From positions 5,583,001 to 5,647,000 of the forward strand of contig AP018172.1 in assembly GCA_002368175.1 (NCBI GenBank): a DNA stretch of 64,000 bases, written 5' to 3'. Below the pieces are notes generated by a model, which ran no database searches, had not been told where the DNA came from, and saw only the letters and a list, made by a program, of their open reading frames with translations. Made by a program: the position numbers and the translations under genes. This DNA is from Calothrix sp. NIES-2098 (GTDB lineage: Bacteria; Cyanobacteriota; Cyanobacteriia; Cyanobacteriales; Nostocaceae). Each line of letters opens with the position of its first letter. The first letter of the stretch is position 1. Positions 1-9,432 of the stretch are shown in pieces.

Positions 1-687
1 ATTTTGCTCACTGCATCTGGTGGAGCTTTTCGAGATTGGGAGGTAGAAAAGTTAGCAGAAGTAACTGTTGCCGATGCTCTCAAGCATCCTAACTGGTCAA
101 TGGGACGTAAAATCACCGTAGATTCTGCAACTTTAATGAATAAGGGATTAGAAGTAATTGAGGCGCACTTTCTCTTTGGTTTGGATTATGACCAAATCGA
201 GATTGTCATCCATCCCCAAAGCATCATTCACTCGCTGATTGAACTACAAGATACTTCCGTTTTAGCTCAACTCGGCTGGCCAGATATGCGCTTACCCTTA
301 CTCTATGCTTTATCTTGGCCCGATCGCATCTACACTGACTGGGAAAGATTGGATTTGGTGAAAGCTGGAAACTTAACCTTCCGCGAACCAGACCATCAAA
401 AGTATCCTTGTATGCGGCTAGCTTATGCTGCGGGACAGGCTGGTGGTTCGATGCCTGCTGTATTAAATGCTGCTAATGAGCAAGCTGTGGCTTTATTTTT
501 AGAAGAAAAAATTCGCTTTTTAGATATTCCCCGTTGTATCGAATTGGTGTGCGATCGCCATCAAAATGATAACTGTAAAAATCCCTCTTTAGATGACATT
601 GTGGCAGCAGATAAATGGGCAAGACAAGAAGTTTTAACAGCAACTGAAAATTTATCAAGCCACTCGCAAGTAGTTTCGTTGCGATAA
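1..687 (+). CDS. dxr: 1-deoxy-D-xylulose 5-phosphate reductoisomerase, C-terminal part
   Basis: The reading frame is open from the first base of the window and stops at 687, so only the last 228 or so residues of the enzyme are present. The family converts deoxyxylulose phosphate to 2-C-methyl-D-erythritol 4-phosphate with NADPH, the committed step of the MEP isoprenoid pathway in the cytosol. Visible family signatures are LTASGGAFRD at the left edge, the stretch WSMGRKITVDSATLMNKGLE that contributes metal and substrate binding, HPQSIIHSLIE, and the C-terminal helical domain with PAVLNAANE. The tail has normal length and no frameshift. A strong hairpin follows the stop. Identification is by recognised motifs and is very secure; the start lies outside the window. 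Confidence 0.97.
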   Translation: MLLTASGGAFRDWEVEKLAEVTVADALKHPNWSMGRKITVDSATLMNKGLEVIEAHFLFGLDYDQIEIVIHPQSIIHSLIELQDTSVLAQLGWPDMRLPLLYALSWPDRIYTDWERLDLVKAGNLTFREPDHQKYPCMRLAYAAGQAGGSMPAVLNAANEQAVALFLEEKIRFLDIPRCIELVCDRHQNDNCKNPSLDDIVAADKWARQEVLTATENLSSHSQVVSLR

Positions 688-693
688 CTAATG

Positions 694-730
694 AAACCCA
701 ACAAAACGATGAAGATTTGTTGGGTTTTAC
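694..730 (+). terminator. Rho-independent-type terminator after dxr
   Basis: A perfect 12-bp inverted repeat (AAACCCAACAAA at 694-705 and its complement at 716-727) closes a 10-nt loop six bases after the dxr stop codon. The T-run is short, so termination could also depend on other factors. It lies between dxr and the convergent antiporter gene and may serve both directions. Confidence 0.7.
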
Positions 731-791
731 TTGACTCTATCTGACTTATTTTTGATAGATAGATAAAGCAGACACAACTAATAATTTTTGC

Positions 792-2381
792 TTATTGGCT
801 CTTAACTCTTGACAAAAAATTTTTGTTACCATTCTGTAAAACTGCCGGAATTATAGGCGCAAGCTCTTTATTTAACCTACCAGACTTAACCAATTCCGCA
901 TAGGTATCTGCCTCGATTGCCAAGAGTTCTCCTCGAAACTGTTCTAATGCGAAGCTTTGAAGATTCGGATACTCTTTTTGTAATTTGTCTATTTCTACTT
1001 GCAAATCTTCAAGTTCACCTTTGATTAGTGTTTCTTGATAACGGTAATATTCTCTATCTATGGCTGGGTTTCGATCGGTTTCGAGGTGTTGCAAAACTCG
1101 TTCTAAAGCTATATGTCGAGCAACTAATTCTAAATAGCGATCGCGTAAAGGCGCATCACCTAAAAGATTGAGTTTTTGCAACAAAGGTTTAATAGTTAAT
1201 CCCTGAACTAACAGAGTAAATAGCACTACTCCAAACACTGTGGCGATGATTTTTTCGCGTTCTGGTAGTATTGTTGGTACGCTTAATGCCAAGGCAATCG
1301 AAACGGAGCCACGCCAGCCACCCCACCACAGAATAGTTTGGTCAGGTAAAGAAATTGCTGAATTAGTAAATTTAGTACTCAAGTAGCTCAGAAGATAAAT
1401 CGCAATTAAGCGCATCAAAATCATCGCTATCACAGTCATAGCGATGAGATGCAAGTTTTCTGCTAAACCTGTAAAGTGAATTTGGTCGCCAATCAACAAA
1501 AAGACTATTGAGTTCACAAAGAAAGCCAAGAATTCCCAAAATTTAGAAACAATAATTCTGGTACGGGGATTCATTCCTATACGAGAGCCAAAGTTCCCCA
1601 AAATTAAGCCTGTGATGACAACGCCAATCACTCCTGAACCACCCAAATCTTCTGTAATTAGGTAAGTACCGTAAGCCGAAATTAAAGTTAAAGATTGTTC
1701 CACCATTGGTAAATCAAAGCGTTGAGTGAGGTAGGAAATTCCAAACCCAATTAAGGCTCCCACTATCACACCGATACCAACAACTGTAAAAAAATCTAGC
1801 ACAATTGGTTTAAGTTCCAATTGGGCATTTCCCAAAGGTAAGGCTACTAAAAAACCAAAAGCAACGACTGCCATGCCATCATTAAATAAGCTTTCACCTT
1901 CCATCAAGGTTACAAGACGGCTACCTACACCTACTTCTCGAAACAAAGCAGTCACAGAAACCGGATCGGTAGCTGACAAACTCGCTCCAATTAAGAGATC
2001 TGTAGTTAATGACAGCCCAGCAAATTGATTAAGACCTATTGCTACCCCAAGAATAGAAATAATGACTCCCAATACTGCATACAAGCAAATTGGCAGCAAA
2101 TCCCGCTTCAAATCCAACCATTTTAAATTCCATGCGGCTTCAAATAACAGGGGTGGTAAAAAGATTAATAAAATTAATTGAGGCGAAAGATTGACTAAGC
2201 GAATATCAAAAAATGCCAACCCCAATCCAACAATTACTAATAGTAGCGTATAAGGAATTTGGCGCAGCCAGCTAAATATTTGCGGTAAAGTTGCTACTCC
2301 TAAAGATAGTGAAAGTACTATAAGAAATTGCTTTATATTAGCCGCAATAACTTCTTCACCAATGGTTGATGCAAGCGTCAT
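792..2381 (-). CDS. CPA1-family Na+(K+)/H+ antiporter
   Basis: This 529-residue protein has about twelve hydrophobic segments in its first 400 residues and a charged cytoplasmic tail rich in Glu, Gln and Leu. The motifs SATDPVSVTALFREVG and EGESLFNDGMAVV mark the ion-binding core of CPA1/NhaP-type exchangers, and WWGGWRGSVSIALALS is the typical last-third motif. Such proteins exchange cytoplasmic Na+ or K+ for protons across the plasma membrane and serve pH and salt homeostasis. The ATG at 2381 gives an N-terminus of usual length. It is divergent from the DUF389 gene, with about 130 bp between them. The ion specificity cannot be read from the sequence. Confidence 0.92.
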   Translation of the reverse strand: MTLASTIGEEVIAANIKQFLIVLSLSLGVATLPQIFSWLRQIPYTLLLVIVGLGLAFFDIRLVNLSPQLILLIFLPPLLFEAAWNLKWLDLKRDLLPICLYAVLGVIISILGVAIGLNQFAGLSLTTDLLIGASLSATDPVSVTALFREVGVGSRLVTLMEGESLFNDGMAVVAFGFLVALPLGNAQLELKPIVLDFFTVVGIGVIVGALIGFGISYLTQRFDLPMVEQSLTLISAYGTYLITEDLGGSGVIGVVITGLILGNFGSRIGMNPRTRIIVSKFWEFLAFFVNSIVFLLIGDQIHFTGLAENLHLIAMTVIAMILMRLIAIYLLSYLSTKFTNSAISLPDQTILWWGGWRGSVSIALALSVPTILPEREKIIATVFGVVLFTLLVQGLTIKPLLQKLNLLGDAPLRDRYLELVARHIALERVLQHLETDRNPAIDREYYRYQETLIKGELEDLQVEIDKLQKEYPNLQSFALEQFRGELLAIEADTYAELVKSGRLNKELAPIIPAVLQNGNKNFLSRVKSQ

Positions 2382-2513
2382 AAAGAGAATCTCAGTAAAG
2401 TTGCTTACTTACTTTGCATCTAACCATTTCCAGATGACATCGACCAAATATAGGATTTTAATTAGCAAATAACTAAAATTACACAGTTAATTTATGTATT
2501 CAGGAGGATGGTC

Positions 2514-3518
2514 TTGGGTATTAATATTCGAGATCGCTTTGAAAATTTTCGTCGCAGAGGATCTCAACCAGAGCAACTTCAACAGCTACAAACAGATTTG
2601 CTTGCTGAATCAACCTTAGACCTATCCTACATAACTTTAATTGTTGGTTCCTGTGCGATCGCTACTTTCGGTTTATTGTCAAACAGTAGTGCCGTAATTA
2701 TCGGTGCCATGATTATTGCACCCCTAATGTTACCAATTCGGGGGTTAGCTTTTGGTGCTTTGGAAGGTAATATCATTCTCTTCCGCAAAGGCATAATTGC
2801 TGTGGTGGTGGGAACACTCCTAGCCGTAGTCATGGCTTATAGCCTGGGAATGCTAGTACCTATACCCAGTTACGGTAGTGAAGTACTTGCTCGTTCTGAA
2901 CCCACACTATTAGATTTGGGAATTGCAGTAGCAGCAGGTGGTATCAGTGGCTACGCTAAGGTGCAACCAAAAATATCTGGTAGTGTGGCGGGAACTGCGA
3001 TCGCAGTTGCGCTTATGCCCCCTATCTGTGTGATTGGATTAGGCTTGGCGCAAGGAAACTTGTCTCTGAGTTTGGGAGCAACTCTACTTTACCTCACTAA
3101 TTTGCTGGGCATTACTTTATCCTGTATGCTGACATTCTTGGTAGCAGGATACACAACTTTATCACGGGCACGTCGCCCTCTACTTTGGACATTGGCTTTG
3201 ACGGCGGTTTTGCTGATTCCTTTGGGTGTCAGCTTTGCTCGGCTTGTGCGACAAGGACAGTTAGAACTCAGCTTACGAAGGGCATTATTGAATCGAACTG
3301 TCACCTTTCAACGCTTACGGTTAATCAACAGTAATACCAACTGGCTGGCAAATCCGCCCGAAGTCCGTTTGATTGTGCGAGCGCAGGAACCTGTCACGCC
3401 TCGACAAGTGCAGTTATTAGAAAAATTTGTTGAACGTGAGATGGGGCAACCATTCACCCTAATTTTTGAAGTTGGTCAAGTAGAAGAGGTTCGCGCAGTA
3501 GATTCTCAATCTAAATAG
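2514..3518 (+). CDS. DUF389 family integral membrane protein
   Basis: The protein of about 334 residues matches the DUF389 (TIGR00341-like) family: a short soluble N-terminus, then SNSSAVIIGAMIIAPLMLPI and ISGSVAGTAIAVALMPP, which form the conserved glycine- and proline-rich membrane core of about six segments, and a soluble C-terminal domain. Function of the family is not established; transport has been suggested. A perfect AGGAGG at 2502-2507 abuts an ATG at 2508 with no spacing, whereas TTG at 2514 has six-base spacing, so I chose TTG; the ATG would add two residues. It is divergent from the antiporter gene, and the spacer could hold both promoters. Confidence 0.88.
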   Translation: MGINIRDRFENFRRRGSQPEQLQQLQTDLLAESTLDLSYITLIVGSCAIATFGLLSNSSAVIIGAMIIAPLMLPIRGLAFGALEGNIILFRKGIIAVVVGTLLAVVMAYSLGMLVPIPSYGSEVLARSEPTLLDLGIAVAAGGISGYAKVQPKISGSVAGTAIAVALMPPICVIGLGLAQGNLSLSLGATLLYLTNLLGITLSCMLTFLVAGYTTLSRARRPLLWTLALTAVLLIPLGVSFARLVRQGQLELSLRRALLNRTVTFQRLRLINSNTNWLANPPEVRLIVRAQEPVTPRQVQLLEKFVEREMGQPFTLIFEVGQVEEVRAVDSQSK

Positions 3519-3660
3519 TTATTTGTCATTTGTCATTGGTCATTTGTCCTTTGCCCAGAGTCATTAATTATTTCTCCCCTGCTCCCTTGCTTTTTATTCC
3601 TCCCCCTGCTTCCTCATCCTCCTTATCCCCTCATCTTCCCAATGCCCCATACCCAATTTT
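3519..3660. repeat. Low-complexity spacer with TTGTCAT-type heptamers and a CT-rich tract
   Basis: Directly after the DUF389 stop there are near-tandem copies of ATTTGTCATT, followed by a strongly strand-asymmetric C/T-rich tract up to the stop of the convergent gene. Short tandem heptamers followed by CT-rich DNA are typical of intergenic DNA in heterocystous cyanobacteria. No gene or clear hairpin is seen. Confidence 0.55.
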
Positions 3661-6600
3661 TTAAACTTCCTGCTCTACTTTATAATTTTGGACTTGATAT
3701 TTTGCTATCAACTTTTTAACTTGAGCTGCCACAAGTGGGTGTTTATCTTTTTGTAGTTGGGGAAGGAGTTCTAGAATCACACGTCTTGATACTACACTAA
3801 GATAAGCGATCGCAGCTTCCCTCACAAAGCCTGTAGGGTGGCGCAGGGAAATCATAATTTCTGGAATTGTCAATCGAATGTGGCTAACTTGGGCAAAATG
3901 AAAACAGCAAGCTAAACACCAGTCAGATAAGTAATTAGACAGCATCAACAACTTACGTAGCCTCTCGCTGACTGATAACTGTTGATATTCTCCTAACCCT
4001 GCTGTTTTCAGCAGATAGAGTTTTTCTTCGTGCGATCGCCGATCTAAAATATTCAACAACAACGATTTGCAAGACAGATTCACAGTATGGTCTAAAATTT
4101 CTAAACCTCTAGCTAAATTGGTTCCTGACTCTGAGCGAAGATTAAATGCTGCTGCTTGCATCTTTTCTGGGGAATAAAGCAGCTTTAAGAGCAAAATTAA
4201 TCTTTCTTTGACATCTATTTCTAGCTCTAATAATGCGCGTTGTAATAATTCAAAAACTACTTTTGCTTGTTCAGTTTCCAGATTTTGTTGTTGTGTAAAA
4301 TCTATATGCGCTGCATAAATATTACCTAAAAACTTTAATTCTTCCTTAATTAAAGTTTCTACTCTACCTTCATAAAATTGATCTTCTAAACTTCTAATTT
4401 CTGGCTGTTTATGTATCTTTAATAAGCTGCGAAGGATATGATACCTAGTAGCACCCCATGATTGTTCCAAGTTTTGCCATAAACAATCCACAGCTTCCAA
4501 AGTACCTATTTGACCAATAGTACGCCAAGCGTACATTCTGACGATTTCGGGTTTGTAAGTACTGGTAGCTAGGCGTAACAGCATTTCTAGAGCTTCATTT
4601 TCTAGTTGCACTAAGGCACGCATTGCAGTGGTGCGGGTGGACTTATAGTGTAGTGCAGCTAACAGTGCCGAATAGTATTCTTCTAAACGAGTAGCTGCAA
4701 TCATTTCTAAAACAGCACAGCGCACCCGTAACGACTCATCTTGCAATAAATTCGGGATGTGAATCCGCAAGGCTTGCAAATAAACAGCTTCCCTTAACGC
4801 TTTGACTCCATTTACCCGTTCTCGTTCGTTTTTATGAGTTAGCATCCGACGCATGGCTTTGGTAGCTGCGACCTTTTGGATGGGCGTACCCTGACGTAAG
4901 AGTAAGGCAGCGGCAGTGGCGCGGATGAGTGAGTGTTGCCGCGGGTGTAGATACTCTTCTAATAAACTTAAATTCGGATGTGGTTCAGCCAACCAAACGT
5001 AGCGCAAAGCAAGTGCAAACACCTCTGGGGTGATAGTACCTTGAGGCTGTTCTAATAAAGGACGCACATAAGGCAAATAAATCGGATTGGCTTCCGCCAT
5101 TAACATGACTTCTAAGCTTTGGCATTGCAGATCGGCAGGTAATTTCGCTAGCAAAGGTGCTAATACTTCCGCCGCACCTTGGAGATCTATTTGGGCTAAA
5201 AGTTCAATACAAGAACGCTTATCTGCCAAACTACCTTTTTCTGCTAAAGCCTTGACTACACCTTGCTGCAAAACTCGCAGACCGACGTTTGTGGCACTCA
5301 GTTCACCCCGATCTGCACTGAGAACTAATAAGTCAACATAGCGCGATCGCAGCATTAAAACTACTTTTAAACAGATACCAGCTACTATTACTGTTTCGCC
5401 GATAAACACCCATTTTTGTAATGCTTCGGGAACAAACTGCCGACAATACAACAAGGTAATAAAAATTACTACTCCTGCAAAACCTGTAGCGATCGCATCT
5501 GCTGTTCCCCCCGATAATATTTGCGTCCGGCTGCGAATGCGTTCGGGTATCGGTTGGTAGAGTGCGGGGCCGCTACTCATGATAAAGGTGTAGCGCAGAA
5601 GTTCATCGCAGAATTTGAGAATTATTAACCCCCAAAAAAAGCTGGACAATTGCAGTCCGGGAAATAAATTAAATACAGCGATCCCACCAGGGATAAAACA
5701 ACCTACAGTAATTGGTAAGATCGCCGCGGCAAAAAACACTCCAATACGTTCTATCAAGCGGCTGGAGATAAACCACTGTGTCATTAATTCACACAGTCCC
5801 ACCATGCCACCAAATAGTCCTAAGAAACTAGCAAGGTCTTTGTCACCGAAATTAGACTTTAATTCGCTTAGATATTGAAAATCTATTAATAACCCAATAA
5901 TTTGTAAAAGACCAACAAAAGCAAACAGTTGCCATATATAAGTTTTTAGTGGTGTTTCCAGGCGGCGGTGTCGAGAAGTTGGTTCTTGAGAATTTAGTCT
6001 TTGCGGTGCGTCAGGGAATGCTTCTCTATAGTTATGACTTAGATATAAAAGAATTCCTGACCCCAAAATCATCACTACGCAAGCGATGACAATGACTTTA
6101 TTCAGCTTGACGAATTCCAGCAACCACGGCAAACTAAAGCCACTAATTACATCGGCTACTAATAAACCACTACTTACCAGTGGATAAGTGCGCTTAATCT
6201 CACGAATATTAAATAGTTGATTAGCGACAATGGAAGTGTTGAGGTCATTGACTACATAAAGTGCGTCTACCCATAGCCGCATCAAAAATACAATAATAAC
6301 TGTTAAGTAGGAAATATGTATTTTCCAATGTAAGAATACTAATAAAATTAATGGCGTGACCATGCAAGGTGCGATCGCCACAATTACCCAGCGCAAAGGA
6401 AAAGTCTTTTGTAGCCAAGAATATAAAAAAACCAGTCCAAAACCGATGGCTGCACTGGCAATATACATTAAAGGCAGTGGCCCAGCCCCATATTCATCTA
6501 AAAATAGTGCTACTGTACTGTCTTCTGCCCATCGCAATCCTACAGATACAGTTGTATAAAAGGCAAACATCATCCACGTCCGTTCGCTCTCCTCAGGTCG

Positions 6601-6672
6601 GAGATTTAACCACTGTAGCAGCCGTGCCAGAGTGCCTCTATTTGCAGCCAACCAGTTATTTTTTAGTTCCAT
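3661..6672 (-). CDS. Membrane transporter-like protein fused to a long HEAT-repeat domain
   Basis: The 1003-residue product has an N-terminal half of about twelve transmembrane helices (roughly residues 30-450) resembling MFS or ATP/ADP-translocase-like carriers, and a C-terminal half (roughly 470-1000) of helical repeats. The repeats show HEAT-like spacing, for example LLAQIDLQGAAEVLAPLL, RATAAALLLRQGTP and RVNGVKALREAV. The fold suggests a plasma-membrane transporter or sensor with a large cytoplasmic scaffold that binds a partner. The substrate is unknown. The ATG at 6672 gives a plausible start, with the sequence MELKNNWLAANRGTLARLLQ leading into the first helix. The gene stands alone, convergent with the DUF389 gene. 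The domain reading is from hydrophobicity and repeat periodicity only. Confidence 0.8.
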   Translation of the reverse strand: MELKNNWLAANRGTLARLLQWLNLRPEESERTWMMFAFYTTVSVGLRWAEDSTVALFLDEYGAGPLPLMYIASAAIGFGLVFLYSWLQKTFPLRWVIVAIAPCMVTPLILLVFLHWKIHISYLTVIIVFLMRLWVDALYVVNDLNTSIVANQLFNIREIKRTYPLVSSGLLVADVISGFSLPWLLEFVKLNKVIVIACVVMILGSGILLYLSHNYREAFPDAPQRLNSQEPTSRHRRLETPLKTYIWQLFAFVGLLQIIGLLIDFQYLSELKSNFGDKDLASFLGLFGGMVGLCELMTQWFISSRLIERIGVFFAAAILPITVGCFIPGGIAVFNLFPGLQLSSFFWGLIILKFCDELLRYTFIMSSGPALYQPIPERIRSRTQILSGGTADAIATGFAGVVIFITLLYCRQFVPEALQKWVFIGETVIVAGICLKVVLMLRSRYVDLLVLSADRGELSATNVGLRVLQQGVVKALAEKGSLADKRSCIELLAQIDLQGAAEVLAPLLAKLPADLQCQSLEVMLMAEANPIYLPYVRPLLEQPQGTITPEVFALALRYVWLAEPHPNLSLLEEYLHPRQHSLIRATAAALLLRQGTPIQKVAATKAMRRMLTHKNERERVNGVKALREAVYLQALRIHIPNLLQDESLRVRCAVLEMIAATRLEEYYSALLAALHYKSTRTTAMRALVQLENEALEMLLRLATSTYKPEIVRMYAWRTIGQIGTLEAVDCLWQNLEQSWGATRYHILRSLLKIHKQPEIRSLEDQFYEGRVETLIKEELKFLGNIYAAHIDFTQQQNLETEQAKVVFELLQRALLELEIDVKERLILLLKLLYSPEKMQAAAFNLRSESGTNLARGLEILDHTVNLSCKSLLLNILDRRSHEEKLYLLKTAGLGEYQQLSVSERLRKLLMLSNYLSDWCLACCFHFAQVSHIRLTIPEIMISLRHPTGFVREAAIAYLSVVSRRVILELLPQLQKDKHPLVAAQVKKLIAKYQVQNYKVEQEV

Positions 6673-6994
6673 TCAGTTTTTCTTTCTGGTATCTTTACCG
6701 TGCAAAGGGCAAGTAAAAAGAATCAGAGTTGTTTTTGGAAATAGCATTTTGAAGAATAGAGATAATGAAGCACAGGAAGATCGAGGGCAACATCAGCAAA
6801 TGAACAATGTTAATCTTCCTTATCCTCCTCATTCTTCCCTGTGTCCTTGAAATTGCAAAAGTCCTGAACAACTGAGTATTATTTTTCCCACTCAGCGTTC
6901 AGGACTATCATTTTTCGATAAATTTTACAGACTTCAGTAACGGTAGTAAATCTTCAGTTCCGATTTATACTTATTGCACAGAACAGTTAGAAGA
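6673..6994. other. Intergenic region between infC and the MFS-HEAT gene
   Basis: This 322-base spacer contains the infC terminator hairpin (6860-6906), and its left part probably carries the promoter of the leftward MFS-HEAT gene. I see no protein-coding segment in it. Confidence 0.5.
6860..6906 (-). terminator. Terminator of infC
   Basis: AGTCCTGAAC at 6860-6869 pairs with its complement at 6897-6906, and the stem continues inward through ACTGAGT/ACTCAG after a single mismatch. Read leftwards, the hairpin is followed by TTTT, which fits termination of the leftward infC transcript. Confidence 0.75.
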
Positions 6995-7528
6995 TTACTT
7001 TTTGGGAGATATCAACATCATCATGTTTCTTCCTTCTTTTTTCGGTGCTTGCTGCACCTCGCCAAATGGCTCCAAATCAGTTGCCATCCGCTTGAGCAAA
7101 TCTTCTGCTAAGTCACTGTGTTGAATTTCTCGACCCCGAAACATCACCGTAGCTTTGACTTTATCGCCGTCTTTCAAAAAGCGCTCTGCTTGTTTGACAC
7201 GCACGTTGTAGTCGTGTTCTTCTATCTTGTAGCGCATTTTTACTTCTTTGACATCAGCCGTGTGCTGCTTCTTCCGGGCTTCCCGCGCCTTCTTCTCTTG
7301 TTCAAACTTATATTTCCCATAGTCCATAATCCGACAAACTGGCGGGTCAGCTTTGTCACTGAGTAGCACTAAATCCAACTCTTTTTCTTCAGCTAGTTGT
7401 AGTGCTTCTTGGGGGGGCATAATCCCCAATTGAGCGCCATCAGTGTCAATAACTCGAATTTTCGGGAAGCGAATACGTTCGTTAATTTGGGGCAGATCGC
7501 GAGTTCTTTTTTTCTCAATCACAGGCAT
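6995..7528 (-). CDS. infC: Translation initiation factor IF-3
   Basis: The 177-residue protein is a full-length bacterial IF-3. An N-terminal domain (about 1-80) contains INERIRFPKIRVIDTDGAQL and GIMPPQEALQLAEEKELDLV, a lysine-rich linker helix follows, and the C-terminal domain has VKEVKMRYKIEEHDYNVR and KVKATVMFRGREIQHSDLA. IF-3 binds the 30S subunit, prevents premature 50S joining and proofreads the start codon. The start used is an ordinary ATG at 7528, unlike the AUU start of enterobacterial infC, so the classical start-codon autoregulation is not evident here. The gene is monocistronic with a long upstream spacer and a terminator downstream. Confidence 0.97.
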   Translation of the reverse strand: MPVIEKKRTRDLPQINERIRFPKIRVIDTDGAQLGIMPPQEALQLAEEKELDLVLLSDKADPPVCRIMDYGKYKFEQEKKAREARKKQHTADVKEVKMRYKIEEHDYNVRVKQAERFLKDGDKVKATVMFRGREIQHSDLAEDLLKRMATDLEPFGEVQQAPKKEGRNMMMLISPKK

Positions 7529-8029
7529 TATGATTCGTGGGAGCTCTTTATTTAAGAATTTGGCTTGGTCTTGATTGGCTGAGTGTTTGATTGGTAAGCC
7601 TCAGGATAAAGTAGCAAACTAGCTGAGGACTTAAAAAACAGTCTGACAGTTCTAGCTTAACTAATCCATAAGGCAGTTGTGACTTAGTTTGTATTTGTCA
7701 TTCTACTCATTCTGAGAGAATTTCTCTGAAATTATTAATCTAAACTACACAACTGGAAGAACGTTAATTATTGTATCAACTGGTTAAGAATTGATTGACA
7801 TTCGGTTCTCCAAGCATATTTCCAGAATAACAAGATTACAGATAAAATACTTTATTACCAATAAATTGTAATATTTTATACAAATATTTACAATTGACAA
7901 AAGTAACTATGGTTAGTTTGCCAGCTTCTGCAAAAAGTCGAGAATCTTGCAATCCATCCCAAATAGTTAAGATCGAGCTCTTAAGATTGGAATTAAGAGG
8001 ATTTCGCTATTGAGGAATGGGAGAGAAGT
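7529..8029. other. Divergent intergenic region upstream of infC and the hydrolase gene
   Basis: About 500 bases separate the divergent starts of infC and the alpha/beta hydrolase gene. The middle is AT-rich and should hold both promoters and the infC leader. I found no open frame with protein-like composition and no recognisable riboswitch. Confidence 0.45.
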
Positions 8030-8983
8030 GTGACTACTGGAATACACTGGCAACAGCGAGTTGGTAATCAAAGAGATTGGATTTGGCGAGGTTGGCAAAC
8101 CCGCTATACTTATATCCGTTCTGCCCAACAGCACCAAAAGACAATACCCTTGATTTTGTTACATGGGTTTGGTGCTTCTATTGGTCATTGGCGGCATAAT
8201 TTAGAAGTATTGGCAGAACATCACACAGTCTATGCTCTAGATATGTTGGGTTTTGGTGCTTCAGAAAAAGCCTCAGTTAACTACAGCATAGAAATGTGGG
8301 TAGAGCAGGTTTACGACTTTTGGAAAGCCTTTATTCGTCAACCAGCGATCTTAATTGGTAATTCTAATGGATCGCTGATTTCTTTAGCTGCTGCTGCCGC
8401 CCATCCGGAGATGGTGCGAGGTATAGTCATGATGAGTTTGCCCGATCCTACTTTAGAGCAAGAGGCGATCCCAGCTTTACTGCGACCAATTTTAATGCCA
8501 ATCGTTACGACAATTAAAAAGATAGTCGCTTCCCCAGTTATACTAAAACCCGTCTTTCATTTTGTGCGCCAACCAAGTATACTGCGCCGCTGGGCTAGTC
8601 TCGCCTATGCTAACCCAGCGGCAATTACCGATGAACTTATAGAGATTTTAGCCGGGCCTCCTCAAGATCGAGGTTCTGCCCGTGCTTTTAGTGCTCTGTT
8701 CAAAGCTGCTATGGGGGTGAACTTTAGTCCTAGCGTCAAGACTGTACTGCCAACCTTAACCATACCAATGCTCTTGATTTGGGGACAGAAAGACCGATTT
8801 GTTCCCCCAGTACTTGCTAACCAATTTGCTCAGTACAATGAGAAATTGCAACTGCTGAACTTAGAGGATGTGGGGCATTGTCCCCATGATGAAAGTCCCG
8901 AACAAGTCAACCAGGCTATTTTAGATTGGATTAATCAGTGCTTTGACGATACCCAACAGTTAGCGACTTCCCCAAATAAATAA
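8030..8983 (+). CDS. Alpha/beta-fold hydrolase
   Basis: The 317-residue protein has the complete alpha/beta hydrolase architecture. The oxyanion motif LLHGFGASIGHW is followed by the nucleophile elbow GNSNGS with Ser112, the acid in WGQKDRF with Asp255, and the base in VGHCPHDESPE with His283. A helical lid lies between about residues 135 and 220. It lacks a signal peptide and is probably cytoplasmic; related cyanobacterial proteins include esterases and haloperoxidase-like enzymes, but the substrate cannot be deduced. The start is GTG at 8030 in the context GAGAGAAGTGTG; no better ATG lies upstream. A hairpin follows the gene. Confidence 0.9.
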   Translation: MTTGIHWQQRVGNQRDWIWRGWQTRYTYIRSAQQHQKTIPLILLHGFGASIGHWRHNLEVLAEHHTVYALDMLGFGASEKASVNYSIEMWVEQVYDFWKAFIRQPAILIGNSNGSLISLAAAAAHPEMVRGIVMMSLPDPTLEQEAIPALLRPILMPIVTTIKKIVASPVILKPVFHFVRQPSILRRWASLAYANPAAITDELIEILAGPPQDRGSARAFSALFKAAMGVNFSPSVKTVLPTLTIPMLLIWGQKDRFVPPVLANQFAQYNEKLQLLNLEDVGHCPHDESPEQVNQAILDWINQCFDDTQQLATSPNK

Positions 8984-8989
8984 GTTGGT

Positions 8990-9039
8990 CGTAGTAAGGA
9001 CTTTACTCCTGATTTTGAAGCATGGGAGTGCTTACTACG
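8990..9039. terminator. Bidirectional terminator hairpin between convergent genes
   Basis: CGTAGTAAG at 8990-8998 pairs with its complement at 9031-9039, with an inner ACTCC/GGAGT stem. It sits between the ends of the convergent hydrolase and BON genes and can act in both directions. Confidence 0.55.
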
Positions 9040-9045
9040 TAAAAG

Positions 9046-9432
9046 CTAGCCAATCGTCACTTGGTTAGTTTCAACACCTGTGGCACCATTAACAGAACGC
9101 GCGACAGAAACCATTCTGTTGAGAATTTCTTGGCTGGGAACTTTACCTTTAAGAACTACAGTCCCACCAGTCTGAGCCACCCAAAGCGTATCGATATCGT
9201 CAAGTTGGGAATCTTGGTCAAATGCGAGTGCTACCCGTTTTGCCAAACCACTTTGATCGTATTCTCCGTTTAACCCTAAACGTTCTGGGGGAATAGATTG
9301 TGTAGCAGTAGAAGGGGCAGTAGTGTCAGGAGCAAAGTTAGCATTAGAAGCTTGTGGTACAGCTTGGGGAGTAGGGTTTACTTCTGCGTTTTGAGGTTTT
9401 TCTAATCCAAACAGTCTTTTGAGCCAACCCAT
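9046..9432 (-). CDS. BON-domain protein
   Basis: The 128-residue protein begins with MGWLKRLFGLEKPQ, a short amphipathic segment, then a Pro/Ala/Thr-rich linker (about 15-50) and a single BON domain (about 58-128). BON features visible are LAKRVALAFDQDSQLDDIDTL, the central VAQTGGTVVLKGKV beta hairpin and the closing segment with GATGVETNQV. BON domains bind phospholipid or other hydrophobic ligands and are common in osmotic-stress proteins. There is no cleavable signal peptide, so the protein may attach to a membrane through its N-terminus. Its specific role is unknown. Confidence 0.85.
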   Translation of the reverse strand: MGWLKRLFGLEKPQNAEVNPTPQAVPQASNANFAPDTTAPSTATQSIPPERLGLNGEYDQSGLAKRVALAFDQDSQLDDIDTLWVAQTGGTVVLKGKVPSQEILNRMVSVARSVNGATGVETNQVTIG

